Positions 1 through 8,092 of a stretch of 64,000 nucleotides of DNA are shown one piece after another. The notes under the pieces are model-generated. The model did not search any database. It had not been told where the DNA came from and saw only the letters and a list, made by a program, of their open reading frames with translations. Both the position numbers and the translations under genes were made by a program. Position 1 is the first letter of the stretch. Each line of letters opens with the position of its first letter. Origin of the DNA: Salinicoccus halitifaciens (lineage in GTDB: Bacteria; Bacillota; Bacilli; Staphylococcales; Salinicoccaceae); assembly GCF_021026095.1 (NCBI RefSeq), contig NZ_JAJNCU010000003.1:248001-312000 (forward strand), given 5' to 3'.

Positions 1-1
1 T

Positions 2-445
2 TACGAAGACACCGCCGGATATGCGCACGTCAAACAGTTCGCAGGCAGCACCTACATCGCGGGTGGCGAGCAGCATGAAGGCCTGGATGAATTCAGGCAC
101 CTGATCGAACGCAATGCCCTCGATATCGCACAGCCCGACGCTGCAACGACCGGCGGCATCACTGACTGGATGAAGATATATAATTTCGCGACGATGCACA
201 ACATACCCGTCGCTCCGTGGAACCTCCAGCAGGTCCATATCCATATGGCCGTCGGCCTGCCGAATGTACAGTGGATCGAGTACTTCACGCCGGACCGCGG
301 CTTCTTCCAGAACAGGCTGTTCGACGGCCCTGCGCTGAAGGAAGTCAGGAAAGCGGACGGCATATACTTTGAAGCGCCGGACGTGACCGGTCTCGGCATG
401 GAATTGAATGAGGCAGTGGCGGAAGAGACGCTGCTCGACGAATAA
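2..445 (+). CDS. Enolase-superfamily (mandelate racemase/muconate lactonizing type) enzyme, 3' part only
   Basis: The reading frame is open from the window edge, so the start lies outside; the last 147 residues are visible. The C-terminal barrel of mandelate racemase/muconate lactonizing enzymes is recognisable from a W-x-K-I-x-x-x-A motif, then MHNIPVAPWN and VHIHMAVGLPN, followed by an EYF motif. These match the end of the barrel in acid-sugar dehydratases and racemases. It probably acts on a hydroxy- or sugar acid in the cytoplasm, but the substrate cannot be read from this fragment. It lies 46 nt upstream of a tricarboxylate-type transporter operon on the same strand, which suggests that the transported carboxylate is its substrate or product. 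A small amidohydrolase closes the same cluster. The superfamily is fairly certain; the subgroup is not. Confidence 0.8.
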   Translation, partial: YEDTAGYAHVKQFAGSTYIAGGEQHEGLDEFRHLIERNALDIAQPDAATTGGITDWMKIYNFATMHNIPVAPWNLQQVHIHMAVGLPNVQWIEYFTPDRGFFQNRLFDGPALKEVRKADGIYFEAPDVTGLGMELNEAVAEETLLDE

Positions 446-491
446 ACACCAATAAAATGCCCATGGGGCATAAATGAAAAGGAAGAGGTAA

Positions 492-1502
492 ATGAAGAAG
501 AACCATATACTATTTTCGGCACTTATATTTTTGTCGGTGATTTTCCTGCAGGCCTGCGGCAACGGCGGCGGGGAAGAGGCATCAAACGGGGAAAACGGTG
601 ATGCCGGCGGTGAAGCGGCGAACTACCCTGAGCGTACGATCGAGCTTGTCGTCGGATACGGCGAAGGCGGCGGTACGGACAACTTCGCACGCCTTGTCGG
701 CCAGAAGATGAGTGAAAAACTCGGCGAAAACGTCAACGTCGTCAACCAGCCGGGTTCACGCGGTGCAATCGCGGAGGAATATGTACAGAATCAGCCGGCG
801 GACGGCTATACGATCTGGGTGGCGACACCGGATATACTCGTCAACATAGCAACGGATTCAACGCCGTATCCTCTGGAGGACTACACACCGCTCGGACGCG
901 GCCAGCTGGATACATACACCATCCAGACAAGCTCGGACAGTGAATTCGATGATATCGATGCAGTGATTGAAGCGGCCGAGGAAAACCCGGGCACCATCAC
1001 CATCGGCGGCACTTCCGCCGACGGTTTCGATGAACTGAGTGCCAACAGGGTCATGGAGGACCTCGGTGTTGAACTGAGATATGTGCCATATGACGAAGCA
1101 GGCATGATGCACAGTGATGTGCTCGGCGGACACACCGACCTGATGCTTGAAGAGATCGGTCCGGCAAAAGCGACGATCGAGTCAGGAGACCTGGATGTCC
1201 TTGCGATCTTCATCGATGACGAGGAAGTCGAAGGCTTTGAAGATGTACCGACCAACCCTGAGAGGGGCTGGGAATTCACCGACGGCAACGCCAGGAGCTT
1301 CTACGTGAAGTCGGATACACCTGAAGAGATCATCAATGTACTGGAAGAAGCGTATGCGGAAGTCATCCTTGAAGATGAGGAGTACCTGCAGTATGAAGAG
1401 GACAACTACCTCCATATCAGAGAAGACGGCTACCTGCCGCGCGAAGAATATGAGCAGCTCAACGAACAACTTCTGGAAGAATATGAAGAAACCCTGAACT
1501 AA
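492..1502 (+). CDS. tctC: Tripartite tricarboxylate transporter substrate-binding lipoprotein (TctC family)
   Basis: The 336-residue protein starts with a lipoprotein signal peptide whose lipobox is LQAC, followed by a Gly/Glu-rich linker (residues about 23-43). The mature part begins YPERTIELVVGYGEGGGTD, the usual TctC/Bug start: the substrate loop that contacts the carboxylate, with the G-G-G-T-D element. NVVNQPGSRGAIAEEYV and the A-D-G-Y-T strand are also typical. It is exported, anchored to the outer face of the membrane, and delivers a carboxylate to TctA/TctB. The protein is very acidic, fitting a halotolerant host. A strong ribosome-binding site (GGAAGAGG) precedes the ATG. It is first of the three transporter genes, with tctB and tctA downstream. 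The actual ligand is unknown. Confidence 0.92.
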   Translation: MKKNHILFSALIFLSVIFLQACGNGGGEEASNGENGDAGGEAANYPERTIELVVGYGEGGGTDNFARLVGQKMSEKLGENVNVVNQPGSRGAIAEEYVQNQPADGYTIWVATPDILVNIATDSTPYPLEDYTPLGRGQLDTYTIQTSSDSEFDDIDAVIEAAEENPGTITIGGTSADGFDELSANRVMEDLGVELRYVPYDEAGMMHSDVLGGHTDLMLEEIGPAKATIESGDLDVLAIFIDDEEVEGFEDVPTNPERGWEFTDGNARSFYVKSDTPEEIINVLEEAYAEVILEDEEYLQYEEDNYLHIREDGYLPREEYEQLNEQLLEEYEETLN

Positions 1503-1516
1503 AGATCACACACCAC

Positions 1517-1555
1517 TTGAAAAGAGAGCGGCCGTCACGGCTGCCCTCTTTTCAA
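1517..1555 (+). terminator. Stem-loop between tctC and tctB, probable attenuator or mRNA stabiliser
   Basis: A perfect 10-bp outer stem (1517-1526 with 1546-1555) and an inner GC-rich stem (1528-1533 with 1539-1544) enclose a five-base loop. The T-run lies within the right arm and only AATTT follows, so termination would be partial. Such hairpins after the binding-protein gene often raise binding-protein output relative to membrane subunits. Confidence 0.6.
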
Positions 1556-1579
1556 AATTTATACATGGAGGTCGACCCG

Positions 1580-2053
1580 ATGCGGAATATAGGCATTTCC
1601 ATTATCATCATTTTGTTATCCGTCTTTTTATTTTATGACACTTTCAGCATTGAGGTTGCAGAGAGTGAGGAAATCGGCCCGGTGATGTGGCCGCGCATAC
1701 TGCTGATATCACTCTTTGTATTCGGCTTCACCCTGCTGGTCCAGTCCCTGTACCGTCTGAAGAAGGAGTCGGCGGAAAAATCCGGGGACCGGTTCGATGC
1801 CGTGAAGTTCTGGGGTTTCCTGATACTCATCATCCTGTACATCCCCGCACTCACATATATCGGCTTCATCATCGCAACACCGATCTGGATCTTCATACTC
1901 GCATTCATCGCCGGCATGCGGAAGGTGCTGCCGCTGATACTCACGCCTTTGATCGGCACGGCAGTGGTGACATTCCTCTTCCCCGTGCTGCTCAGGATTT
2001 CCATGCCGCGGGGTGTCGGAATCATGCGGGAAGTTTCATACTTTTTCTATTAA
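1580..2053 (+). CDS. tctB: Tripartite tricarboxylate transporter small membrane subunit (TctB family)
   Basis: The protein has 157 residues and four predicted membrane helices: residues 3-21, 37-57, about 80-100 and 105-140. The element GPVMWPRILL after helix 1 is the usual TctB signature. The reading frame is open from 1517, but that start lies inside the preceding hairpin. The ATG at 1580 has GGAGGT eight bases upstream and directly begins the first helix, so it is preferred. TctB is the small integral membrane partner of TctA, and its exact role is poorly understood. It is followed 49 nt later by tctA. Sequence conservation in this family is low, so identification leans on topology and position. 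Confidence 0.88.
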   Translation: MRNIGISIIIILLSVFLFYDTFSIEVAESEEIGPVMWPRILLISLFVFGFTLLVQSLYRLKKESAEKSGDRFDAVKFWGFLILIILYIPALTYIGFIIATPIWIFILAFIAGMRKVLPLILTPLIGTAVVTFLFPVLLRISMPRGVGIMREVSYFFY

Positions 2054-2102
2054 GCAATTTTTTAATAAAATTCATCGTTCTGAATAAAAGGAGGGAAAAA
2101 TC

Positions 2103-3611
2103 ATGTTCGAAGATCTGTTGAGTGGTTTTGCGAATGTATTCACACCGATCCATATCATCATGCTGTTTGCGGGGGTCTTCATCGGCATCCTCGGCGGAGC
2201 CATACCCGGAATCAGCGGCACCATGCTGGTCGTCATACTGCTCCCGGTGGCATACGGCCTCGACCCGATCCCGGCTCTTTTGCTCCTGACCGCGGTCTAT
2301 ACGACGTCCGTGTTCTCGGGTTCCATCAGTGCCATACTCTTCAATACGCCGGGGACGCCGGAGGCTGTTGCGACCGTATTCGACGGGTACGAAATGACAA
2401 AGAAAGGGAAGGCAGGCGAAGCACTCGGTGTCGCCATCTTCAGTTCCGCAATAGGCGGACTGATCGGATGTCTGTTCCTGATCTTACTCACGCCCGTGCT
2501 CGCTTCCTTCGCGCTGAACTTTTCCTCCCCTGAATACTTTGCACTGATATTCCTGGCCCTCGTCATCGTGAGCGTCCTCGGCGGAGGGAGCTTCGTCAAG
2601 GGGATGATCGGTGTACTTATCGGGCTGCTGATTGCGACCGTCGGCCTCGACAGCAGCTCGGGCGTTGCACGATTCACGTTCGATGTCACCGGGCTCCGCT
2701 CCGGAATCGACTTCGTTGCGGTCATCATCGGTCTGTTCGCACTCGCGGAAGTGCTGCGTAAAGTGCAGGAAGATTACTTTACGAAAGATAAGACGGCCAG
2801 CCCGAAGACGAAATTCCCGGGGCTCGGCCTTTTGAACAGGCTGAAGCGCACCATCGGCCAGTCGTCCCTGCTCGGCTTCTTCATCGGCGTCCTGCCGGGT
2901 GTCGGTGCAACGACCGCATCCTTGGTGAGCTACAGCATGAGTTCGAGCTTCGCAAAAAATTCGAAGGAGTTCGGTACGGGCATACCTGAAGGCGTCGCAG
3001 CACCGGAATCCGCCAATAACTCTGCAGCCATGGGCGCCATCGTCCCGCTGCTTGCACTCGGGATACCCGGAAGTGCAACGACCGCCGTCATACTGGGCGC
3101 ATTCATCATGAACGGCATCCAGCCGGGCCCTTTATTGATCGAACAGCAGGGCATGCTCGTCTACACCATCATCGGCGGCCTGCTGCTGGCGAACCTGTCG
3201 GTCATCATCTTCAGCAAGCCGTTCATCCGCATCTTTTCGTATGTACTGAAGGCGCCGTACTACATCATCGGACCGATGATCGTCATCTTCTGTTTCATCG
3301 GTACATATGCAGTTCGCAACTCGATGATCGACCTCGTCGTCATGGTCATTGCCGGCATCGTCGGCTACAATCTGACGAAGGCGAAATTCCCGCTTGCCCC
3401 TATGATACTCGGACTCGTCCTCGGCACCATGATCGAGGACCATTTCAGAAGGGCACTCATCATCTCCGGCGGCGACTTCAGCATCTTCTTCACCCGCCCG
3501 ATCAGCGCCGTGCTGCTCGCCCTTGCATTCCTGAGCCTGCTCATCCCGGTGTTCAAGTGGTACCGGAGACGGATCATGGAGAAGAAGGATAAGGCCCTAC
3601 CGGGTCAGTAA
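2103..3611 (+). CDS. tctA: Tripartite tricarboxylate transporter large permease (TctA family)
   Basis: The 502-residue protein has about 12 membrane segments and the diagnostic motifs of TctA: GGAIPGISGTM near residue 33, GVLPGVGATTASLVSY near residue 262 and EGVAAPESANNSAA near residue 298, followed by GIPGSATTAVILGA. The two G-x-P-G repeats form the ion and substrate path in the two inverted halves. It is the secondary transporter core that imports the carboxylate bound by TctC, using the proton or sodium gradient. A strong AAAGGAGGG ribosome-binding site precedes the ATG. Length is typical for the family. The C-terminus ends in a basic stretch on the cytoplasmic side. Confidence 0.95.
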   Translation: MFEDLLSGFANVFTPIHIIMLFAGVFIGILGGAIPGISGTMLVVILLPVAYGLDPIPALLLLTAVYTTSVFSGSISAILFNTPGTPEAVATVFDGYEMTKKGKAGEALGVAIFSSAIGGLIGCLFLILLTPVLASFALNFSSPEYFALIFLALVIVSVLGGGSFVKGMIGVLIGLLIATVGLDSSSGVARFTFDVTGLRSGIDFVAVIIGLFALAEVLRKVQEDYFTKDKTASPKTKFPGLGLLNRLKRTIGQSSLLGFFIGVLPGVGATTASLVSYSMSSSFAKNSKEFGTGIPEGVAAPESANNSAAMGAIVPLLALGIPGSATTAVILGAFIMNGIQPGPLLIEQQGMLVYTIIGGLLLANLSVIIFSKPFIRIFSYVLKAPYYIIGPMIVIFCFIGTYAVRNSMIDLVVMVIAGIVGYNLTKAKFPLAPMILGLVLGTMIEDHFRRALIISGGDFSIFFTRPISAVLLALAFLSLLIPVFKWYRRRIMEKKDKALPGQ

Positions 3612-3644
3612 CGGAACTTAAGTCTCATCAAAGGATGGTTTTAT

Positions 3645-4820
3645 ATGTTGGATCAGGAAATAAAAACAGTCGGACCCGAAGTCATCGAATGGCGCCGCAC
3701 CATGCACAGGCACCCGGAGCTCTCCTACCAGGAACACTGGACGAGCAGCTATATCGAAGAACAATTAAAAGAGATGGACGGCATCGAAATCAGCCGTCCG
3801 ACAAAAACCAGCGTGCTCGGCATCATCAGGGGAGCGCACCCCGGAAGGAAAGTGGGCTTACGCGCCGATATCGATGCACTGCCGATCCAGGAAGACCGTA
3901 ACGACCTCGACTTCACTTCCGAAATCGACGGCAGGATGCACGCGTGCGCCCACGATGCCCATGCGGCGATGCTCTTAGGTGCCGCCAAAGTGCTTTCTCA
4001 AAATAAAGATCATATCCACGGTGAAATCTACCTAATTTTCCAGCATGCCGAAGAAATGCCGCCGGGCGGTGCACGGGAAATGGTTGCGACGGGTCAGTTT
4101 GACGACCTGGATGTCGTCTTCGCCCAGCACATCATGACCACCCTGCCCGTCGGTGAGATCCATATCAAGTCGGGACCCGTGACTGCAAACTCGGATATAT
4201 TCAACCTCACCATCACCGGCAAGGGCGGCCACTCCTCCCAGCCGGAGAACTCGATCGATCCTGTACTCATCGGCTCCCGCATCGTCTCACAGGTGCAGGA
4301 CATCGTCTCGCGCCTGGCAAGCCCCTTGGATAACCTTGTCGTGTCAGTCACGAACTTCCATGCCGGCACCGGTGCGGAAAACGTCATTCCGCAAACCGCG
4401 AAGATCAGCGGCAGCGTCCGCTCCGCGAGCAAAGAGATGCGCGAACTTGCAAAAGAGAAAATCGAAGCCATAACAAAAGCCAACTGTGAAATCTACGGTG
4501 CTGCATATGACCTTGATTACACGTACGGTGTCACCTCAGTCATCAATGATGAAGCGGAAACTACAAAAGTAAAGGAGACACTGACCGAAACCTTCGGAGC
4601 TGAGAGAGTGAAGGAAATGATCATGATGATGGGCGGCGAAGACTTCGGCGCATTCACTGAAAACCTCCCCGGCGTCTACATCATGATTGGCACGTATAAT
4701 GAAGAAAAAGGCTGCATCTACCCACACCATCACCCTAAGTTCAAGATTGATGAGGATGTCTTGATTGATGGGGTCAGGACACATGTGAATGTGGCGTTGG
4801 GGTTAGGGAGAGATAGATAG
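3645..4820 (+). CDS. M20-family amidohydrolase (N-acyl amino acid / hippurate hydrolase-like)
   Basis: The 391-residue protein shows the complete M20D layout: RRTMHRHPELSYQE at the N-terminus, GLRADIDALPIQE with the first metal-ligand region, HACAHDAHAAMLLGAAK with the Cys-His-x-His site, IFQHAEEMPPGGA containing the catalytic and metal Glu pair, and MGGEDFGAF near the C-terminus. It should hydrolyse an N-acyl or related amide bond in the cytoplasm using a dimetal centre. The small dimerisation domain lies at about residues 185-300. It starts 33 nt after tctA and is followed by a strong terminator, so it closes the transporter operon and may process the imported substrate. The physiological substrate is not readable from sequence. 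Confidence 0.9.
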   Translation: MLDQEIKTVGPEVIEWRRTMHRHPELSYQEHWTSSYIEEQLKEMDGIEISRPTKTSVLGIIRGAHPGRKVGLRADIDALPIQEDRNDLDFTSEIDGRMHACAHDAHAAMLLGAAKVLSQNKDHIHGEIYLIFQHAEEMPPGGAREMVATGQFDDLDVVFAQHIMTTLPVGEIHIKSGPVTANSDIFNLTITGKGGHSSQPENSIDPVLIGSRIVSQVQDIVSRLASPLDNLVVSVTNFHAGTGAENVIPQTAKISGSVRSASKEMRELAKEKIEAITKANCEIYGAAYDLDYTYGVTSVINDEAETTKVKETLTETFGAERVKEMIMMMGGEDFGAFTENLPGVYIMIGTYNEEKGCIYPHHHPKFKIDEDVLIDGVRTHVNVALGLGRDR

Positions 4821-4850
4821 GAGATAGAAAATAATATTATGAATATGGTT

Positions 4851-4913
4851 AAACCCCTGAAGTGAACTGTACTTCCTAAGTTTGAAGGTACAGTTCACTT
4901 CAGGGGTTTTTTA
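4851..4913 (+). terminator. Strong intrinsic terminator ending the tct-amidohydrolase operon
   Basis: A perfect 22-bp stem (4851-4872 with 4888-4909) is followed by a run of T. By eye it also marks the left boundary between the GC-rich chromosome and the AT-rich cluster that follows. The A-rich start of the left arm means that it could also work for leftward transcripts from the nuclease gene. Confidence 0.92.
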
Positions 4914-4950
4914 ACTATTTATAATTCGACTATCTAGAACTGTCTATTTT

Positions 4951-6147
4951 TTATAACATGTATTCATTTAATAATATCTTTTCGACATCTTTCACTTCAT
5001 TATCAAAAATCTTATCCAATCTTAATTCCAATGTAGTTTTTAAATTTTCATAATCAACTTCATGAGTTTCATCGTACACAATTACTCTCTTCGAATAGAG
5101 TGAAGTGTATACAGGTTTAAATTGTCTGTTCCGGCCTTTGAACACTGAAGGATTGCGTGTGGCTATTTCATAGATATGCTTTCTAATAGACTCTTCGCCT
5201 GGTCCTATAATAAATTTAAGAGCCAGTTTATCTCCGCGATTCTGGAATTCGAAAAGTGGGATTCTATGTGATTTTGTCCACCCTTGACCCTTCTGTTCTA
5301 CTATTTGGTCTATGACTTCAGTAGTAAAGCGTATGTAGGTTTTATTGCTTCCATCAAGTATGAACCCTGGCTTGTTTCGAATAATTTCTTGAAGGATTTC
5401 TGCTACCTCTGAATAAATATCCGGTTTAAACTCAAATATGAGATCTAAGGCTCTTTTATGCTTAAAATATATATCCCTACATGCCTTTTCAAGTTCATAA
5501 TCTCCCACAACATACCTCCTCAATGTCTCAATATATTGTTGAATGAATAATTTAACACTTGTCTCCATCACATTTGCTTTAAGATTTAGAGAGGATTCTA
5601 TCATTTCAATAATTTGAGTGTAACTTAAACTTTTCCATAAATCTGGATTACTAGCTTCATCTCCAAAAGGAGTAAGATAAATAAATAACTTCTGATAGTC
5701 AGGGAATTCACTCTGTATGATTTCTTGGTATTTCTTCAACTGATGTTTAGACTCTTTGCTCCATACCTTATTCTCTATAACAACGATAAACTTATTCGAT
5801 TCGGAAATAGCCAGTAGATCTATATTGCGCCATTCTCTTCTTACTGTCAGGTCATGATAGTCCCATAATAATAATTGTAAGGGATCATGACCAATCAAAG
5901 TATCTCCATAGATTTTAGTTATCTCTTGGAGCATCTTTTTAACGAAAGCTTCTCCCAAGCCATGTTGTTCATTAGGTGTCATCAACCATCCAAGTACATT
6001 ACTGTGACGTATTTCCTTATTGACGATCCCTAAAGTTTCAAAAGCATTGAATGTAGAAGTCCTCTCTTCTATCTGATCCAGTTCATCTGTATCCATTAAA
6101 AATTTTTGGAGTGCTTCCCTTTCTTCTTTACTAATCATTACACTCAC
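4951..6147 (-). CDS. PD-(D/E)XK nuclease family protein
   Basis: The 398-residue protein carries a recognisable PD-(D/E)XK core: a conserved entry motif GWLMTPNEQHGLG (about residue 53), WRNIDLLAI with the catalytic Asp, then FIVVIENKVWSKE with the E-x-K pair, and a following QLKKYQEII helix. This resembles the PDDEXK_4-type families common in defence islands. The remaining C-terminal 230 residues have no motif I recognise and may be a DNA-binding or partner domain. Predicted role: metal-dependent DNA cleavage. A good ribosome-binding site (AAGGGTGAG) precedes the ATG. It is the last gene of the leftward AT-rich cluster, 130 nt behind the GmrSD-like gene, and could have its own promoter. Confidence 0.8.
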   Translation of the reverse strand: MSVMISKEEREALQKFLMDTDELDQIEERTSTFNAFETLGIVNKEIRHSNVLGWLMTPNEQHGLGEAFVKKMLQEITKIYGDTLIGHDPLQLLLWDYHDLTVRREWRNIDLLAISESNKFIVVIENKVWSKESKHQLKKYQEIIQSEFPDYQKLFIYLTPFGDEASNPDLWKSLSYTQIIEMIESSLNLKANVMETSVKLFIQQYIETLRRYVVGDYELEKACRDIYFKHKRALDLIFEFKPDIYSEVAEILQEIIRNKPGFILDGSNKTYIRFTTEVIDQIVEQKGQGWTKSHRIPLFEFQNRGDKLALKFIIGPGEESIRKHIYEIATRNPSVFKGRNRQFKPVYTSLYSKRVIVYDETHEVDYENLKTTLELRLDKIFDNEVKDVEKILLNEYML

Positions 6148-6277
6148 CCTTTTTGTACGTAAAGTAAAAAGTATGTGCTTTAGAAAATTTAGATGAGAAT
6201 ACTACTTTAGGAGAATGTTAAAATTACACAAACAATCTTTACTTTCAAATAAATAGTTGTAGGAAGTTAATAAATAA

Positions 6278-8092
6278 TTAGAATGACTTCGATAAATTTT
6301 CCTTTAAGTTTGTAATAACTTTCTTAGACCTATTTTCAATTTCCTTCTTCACTTTTTCCAGGTCTTTTTCCCTTAAGTCATCACTAAGAGAACTTAAAAC
6401 ATTAGTATTAGGGTATTCATGTATCTCTATGAAATCTTTTTTTAATTCGCTTATATTAACTAAATTACCTAGAATATGGTTGTCTTTTTTTGATCTATTA
6501 ATACCCTTCTCCAATAACATGATATTACCTAAGCTTCCTAAAGGAATTCTAAAGTCTTTATAGTACTTATCGAATCTAGCTTTTGGAAAAATATGTTCGT
6601 AATCATAGCTGTTTTCATTGTGATTATTTATATAGAAAGATAAATAGATTATATATAATGTTTTAGCAATATTGTCATGTCTGATAGAGCTTTTATTCAA
6701 TTGCTCTTCATTCCAATTCATTATTTCTATTTCCAAATCTTCTAACTCTATAGGGTATAAATATCTTTCATTGTTATTGATGTAAATGTCATTTAATTTT
6801 TTATCACCAGTCCCTGACCATCTATAAATAACCAAATCATGGATGAAATATAATAGGAAGTTTTTAAGGTTCTCATCAAATTTTTTCTTATATCCCTGTT
6901 TCTCTGTTACAATGCCACTTTCTTCATCATAATTATACTTAGTCACCCAGAGAGCAGCAAAATAAGATAATACTTGGAAATTAGAAGCTACTTTTGCCTC
7001 ATATTTTTCAGCAGCCCCCGGGACTCGCAAATATTTTTTGAAATGATTATTTATATTTTCAAAGATACTTAATGCACTACTTACTAATACTTCAATTTTA
7101 TACGGATCACTGAAAAAATTTCTTCTACTTGGGATTGCATGTAATTTATTATTACTGACAGAGAGTATTATCCCTAACGAAGAATATCCAATTTCATTTG
7201 CAATATCTTCAAGATTGGAAGAATTTTTAGACCAAAAAACATTCATTTTCTCAATAATTAAAATGCCTAGTGCATAACAAAACTCAGACAGATTAATCTC
7301 TCTTTTGGTTCTCATTTCACTTTCATCAAAATCATGTATATCAACGTTTCTGTTCTCTGTGAGTTCTGTATATCTATTTATTACAATTTCTAGTATTTTA
7401 TTATTATATTTATCTTTACTTAATTGTGACGTATAATTACTCCATTGTGCTGAAAAGACTTGATATTTAGAAAGTTTCTTACCTCCTCTATTCAAATTTT
7501 GGAAAACATTCGCTAACTCTGTTTCATCTCCTGTAAATTCGATACATGGGATCTTAATATCATTTACATTTAAATATTCATCTACATGATTCAATATTTT
7601 ATCTTGTTGTTCATATATAAACTCTTTGTACGGCACGATATTTTCTCTTATTAATGAATCGTTGGATAAAATATTATATAATGTATTGTATTTCCTTTCT
7701 TTTACCTCATACTTTTCGAACAATTTATTAACAGCATCGCTAATATGTTTTTTATAATTATTTTTAGTATTTGCGCTAATCCCGTCATCTACAATTCGAT
7801 TATTAATATCATCAATGAATTTATCGATATCTCGAATATACTTATGTGGATTTTCATTAAAATCTTCCATAGTAGTGTACCTTTGTAAACCATCAATTAT
7901 GCTAAACTTTTCTTCTCTATTATCATTTGGATATTTATAAATAAGAATAGATCCAAATGGATAACCTTTTTTTAAGGTTTCAATAAAAGCTATTTTTTCT
8001 TTCTCAGACCATACTAAGCGTCTTTGAAATTTGTTTACTGTAGCTTTTTCTTGAAGCTCACTAAAGTTAACCATGTCAGTTCTATACTTCAT
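6278..8092 (-). CDS. GmrSD-like DUF262 / HNH (DUF1524-type) nuclease
   Basis: The 604-residue protein has an N-terminal DUF262 (GmrS-like) domain: KFQRRLVWSEKEK, then PFGSILIYK and the nucleotide-site motif FSIIDGLQRYTT near residue 64, matching D-G-x-Q-R. The C-terminal region has the HNH signature YDYEHIFPKARFD followed by LGSLGNIMLLEKGINRSK, typical of the GmrD/DUF1524 fold. Single-chain DUF262-DUF1524 proteins are known from type IV restriction of modified phage DNA (GmrSD, BrxU) and from SspE. Here the predicted role is NTP-stimulated cleavage of foreign, perhaps modified, DNA. The ATG overlaps the helicase stop codon (ATGA) and has AAAGGAGG six bases upstream, so the two genes are translationally coupled. 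The gene is very AT-rich compared with flanking chromosome. Confidence 0.85.
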   Translation of the reverse strand: MKYRTDMVNFSELQEKATVNKFQRRLVWSEKEKIAFIETLKKGYPFGSILIYKYPNDNREEKFSIIDGLQRYTTMEDFNENPHKYIRDIDKFIDDINNRIVDDGISANTKNNYKKHISDAVNKLFEKYEVKERKYNTLYNILSNDSLIRENIVPYKEFIYEQQDKILNHVDEYLNVNDIKIPCIEFTGDETELANVFQNLNRGGKKLSKYQVFSAQWSNYTSQLSKDKYNNKILEIVINRYTELTENRNVDIHDFDESEMRTKREINLSEFCYALGILIIEKMNVFWSKNSSNLEDIANEIGYSSLGIILSVSNNKLHAIPSRRNFFSDPYKIEVLVSSALSIFENINNHFKKYLRVPGAAEKYEAKVASNFQVLSYFAALWVTKYNYDEESGIVTEKQGYKKKFDENLKNFLLYFIHDLVIYRWSGTGDKKLNDIYINNNERYLYPIELEDLEIEIMNWNEEQLNKSSIRHDNIAKTLYIIYLSFYINNHNENSYDYEHIFPKARFDKYYKDFRIPLGSLGNIMLLEKGINRSKKDNHILGNLVNISELKKDFIEIHEYPNTNVLSSLSDDLREKDLEKVKKEIENRSKKVITNLKENLSKSF

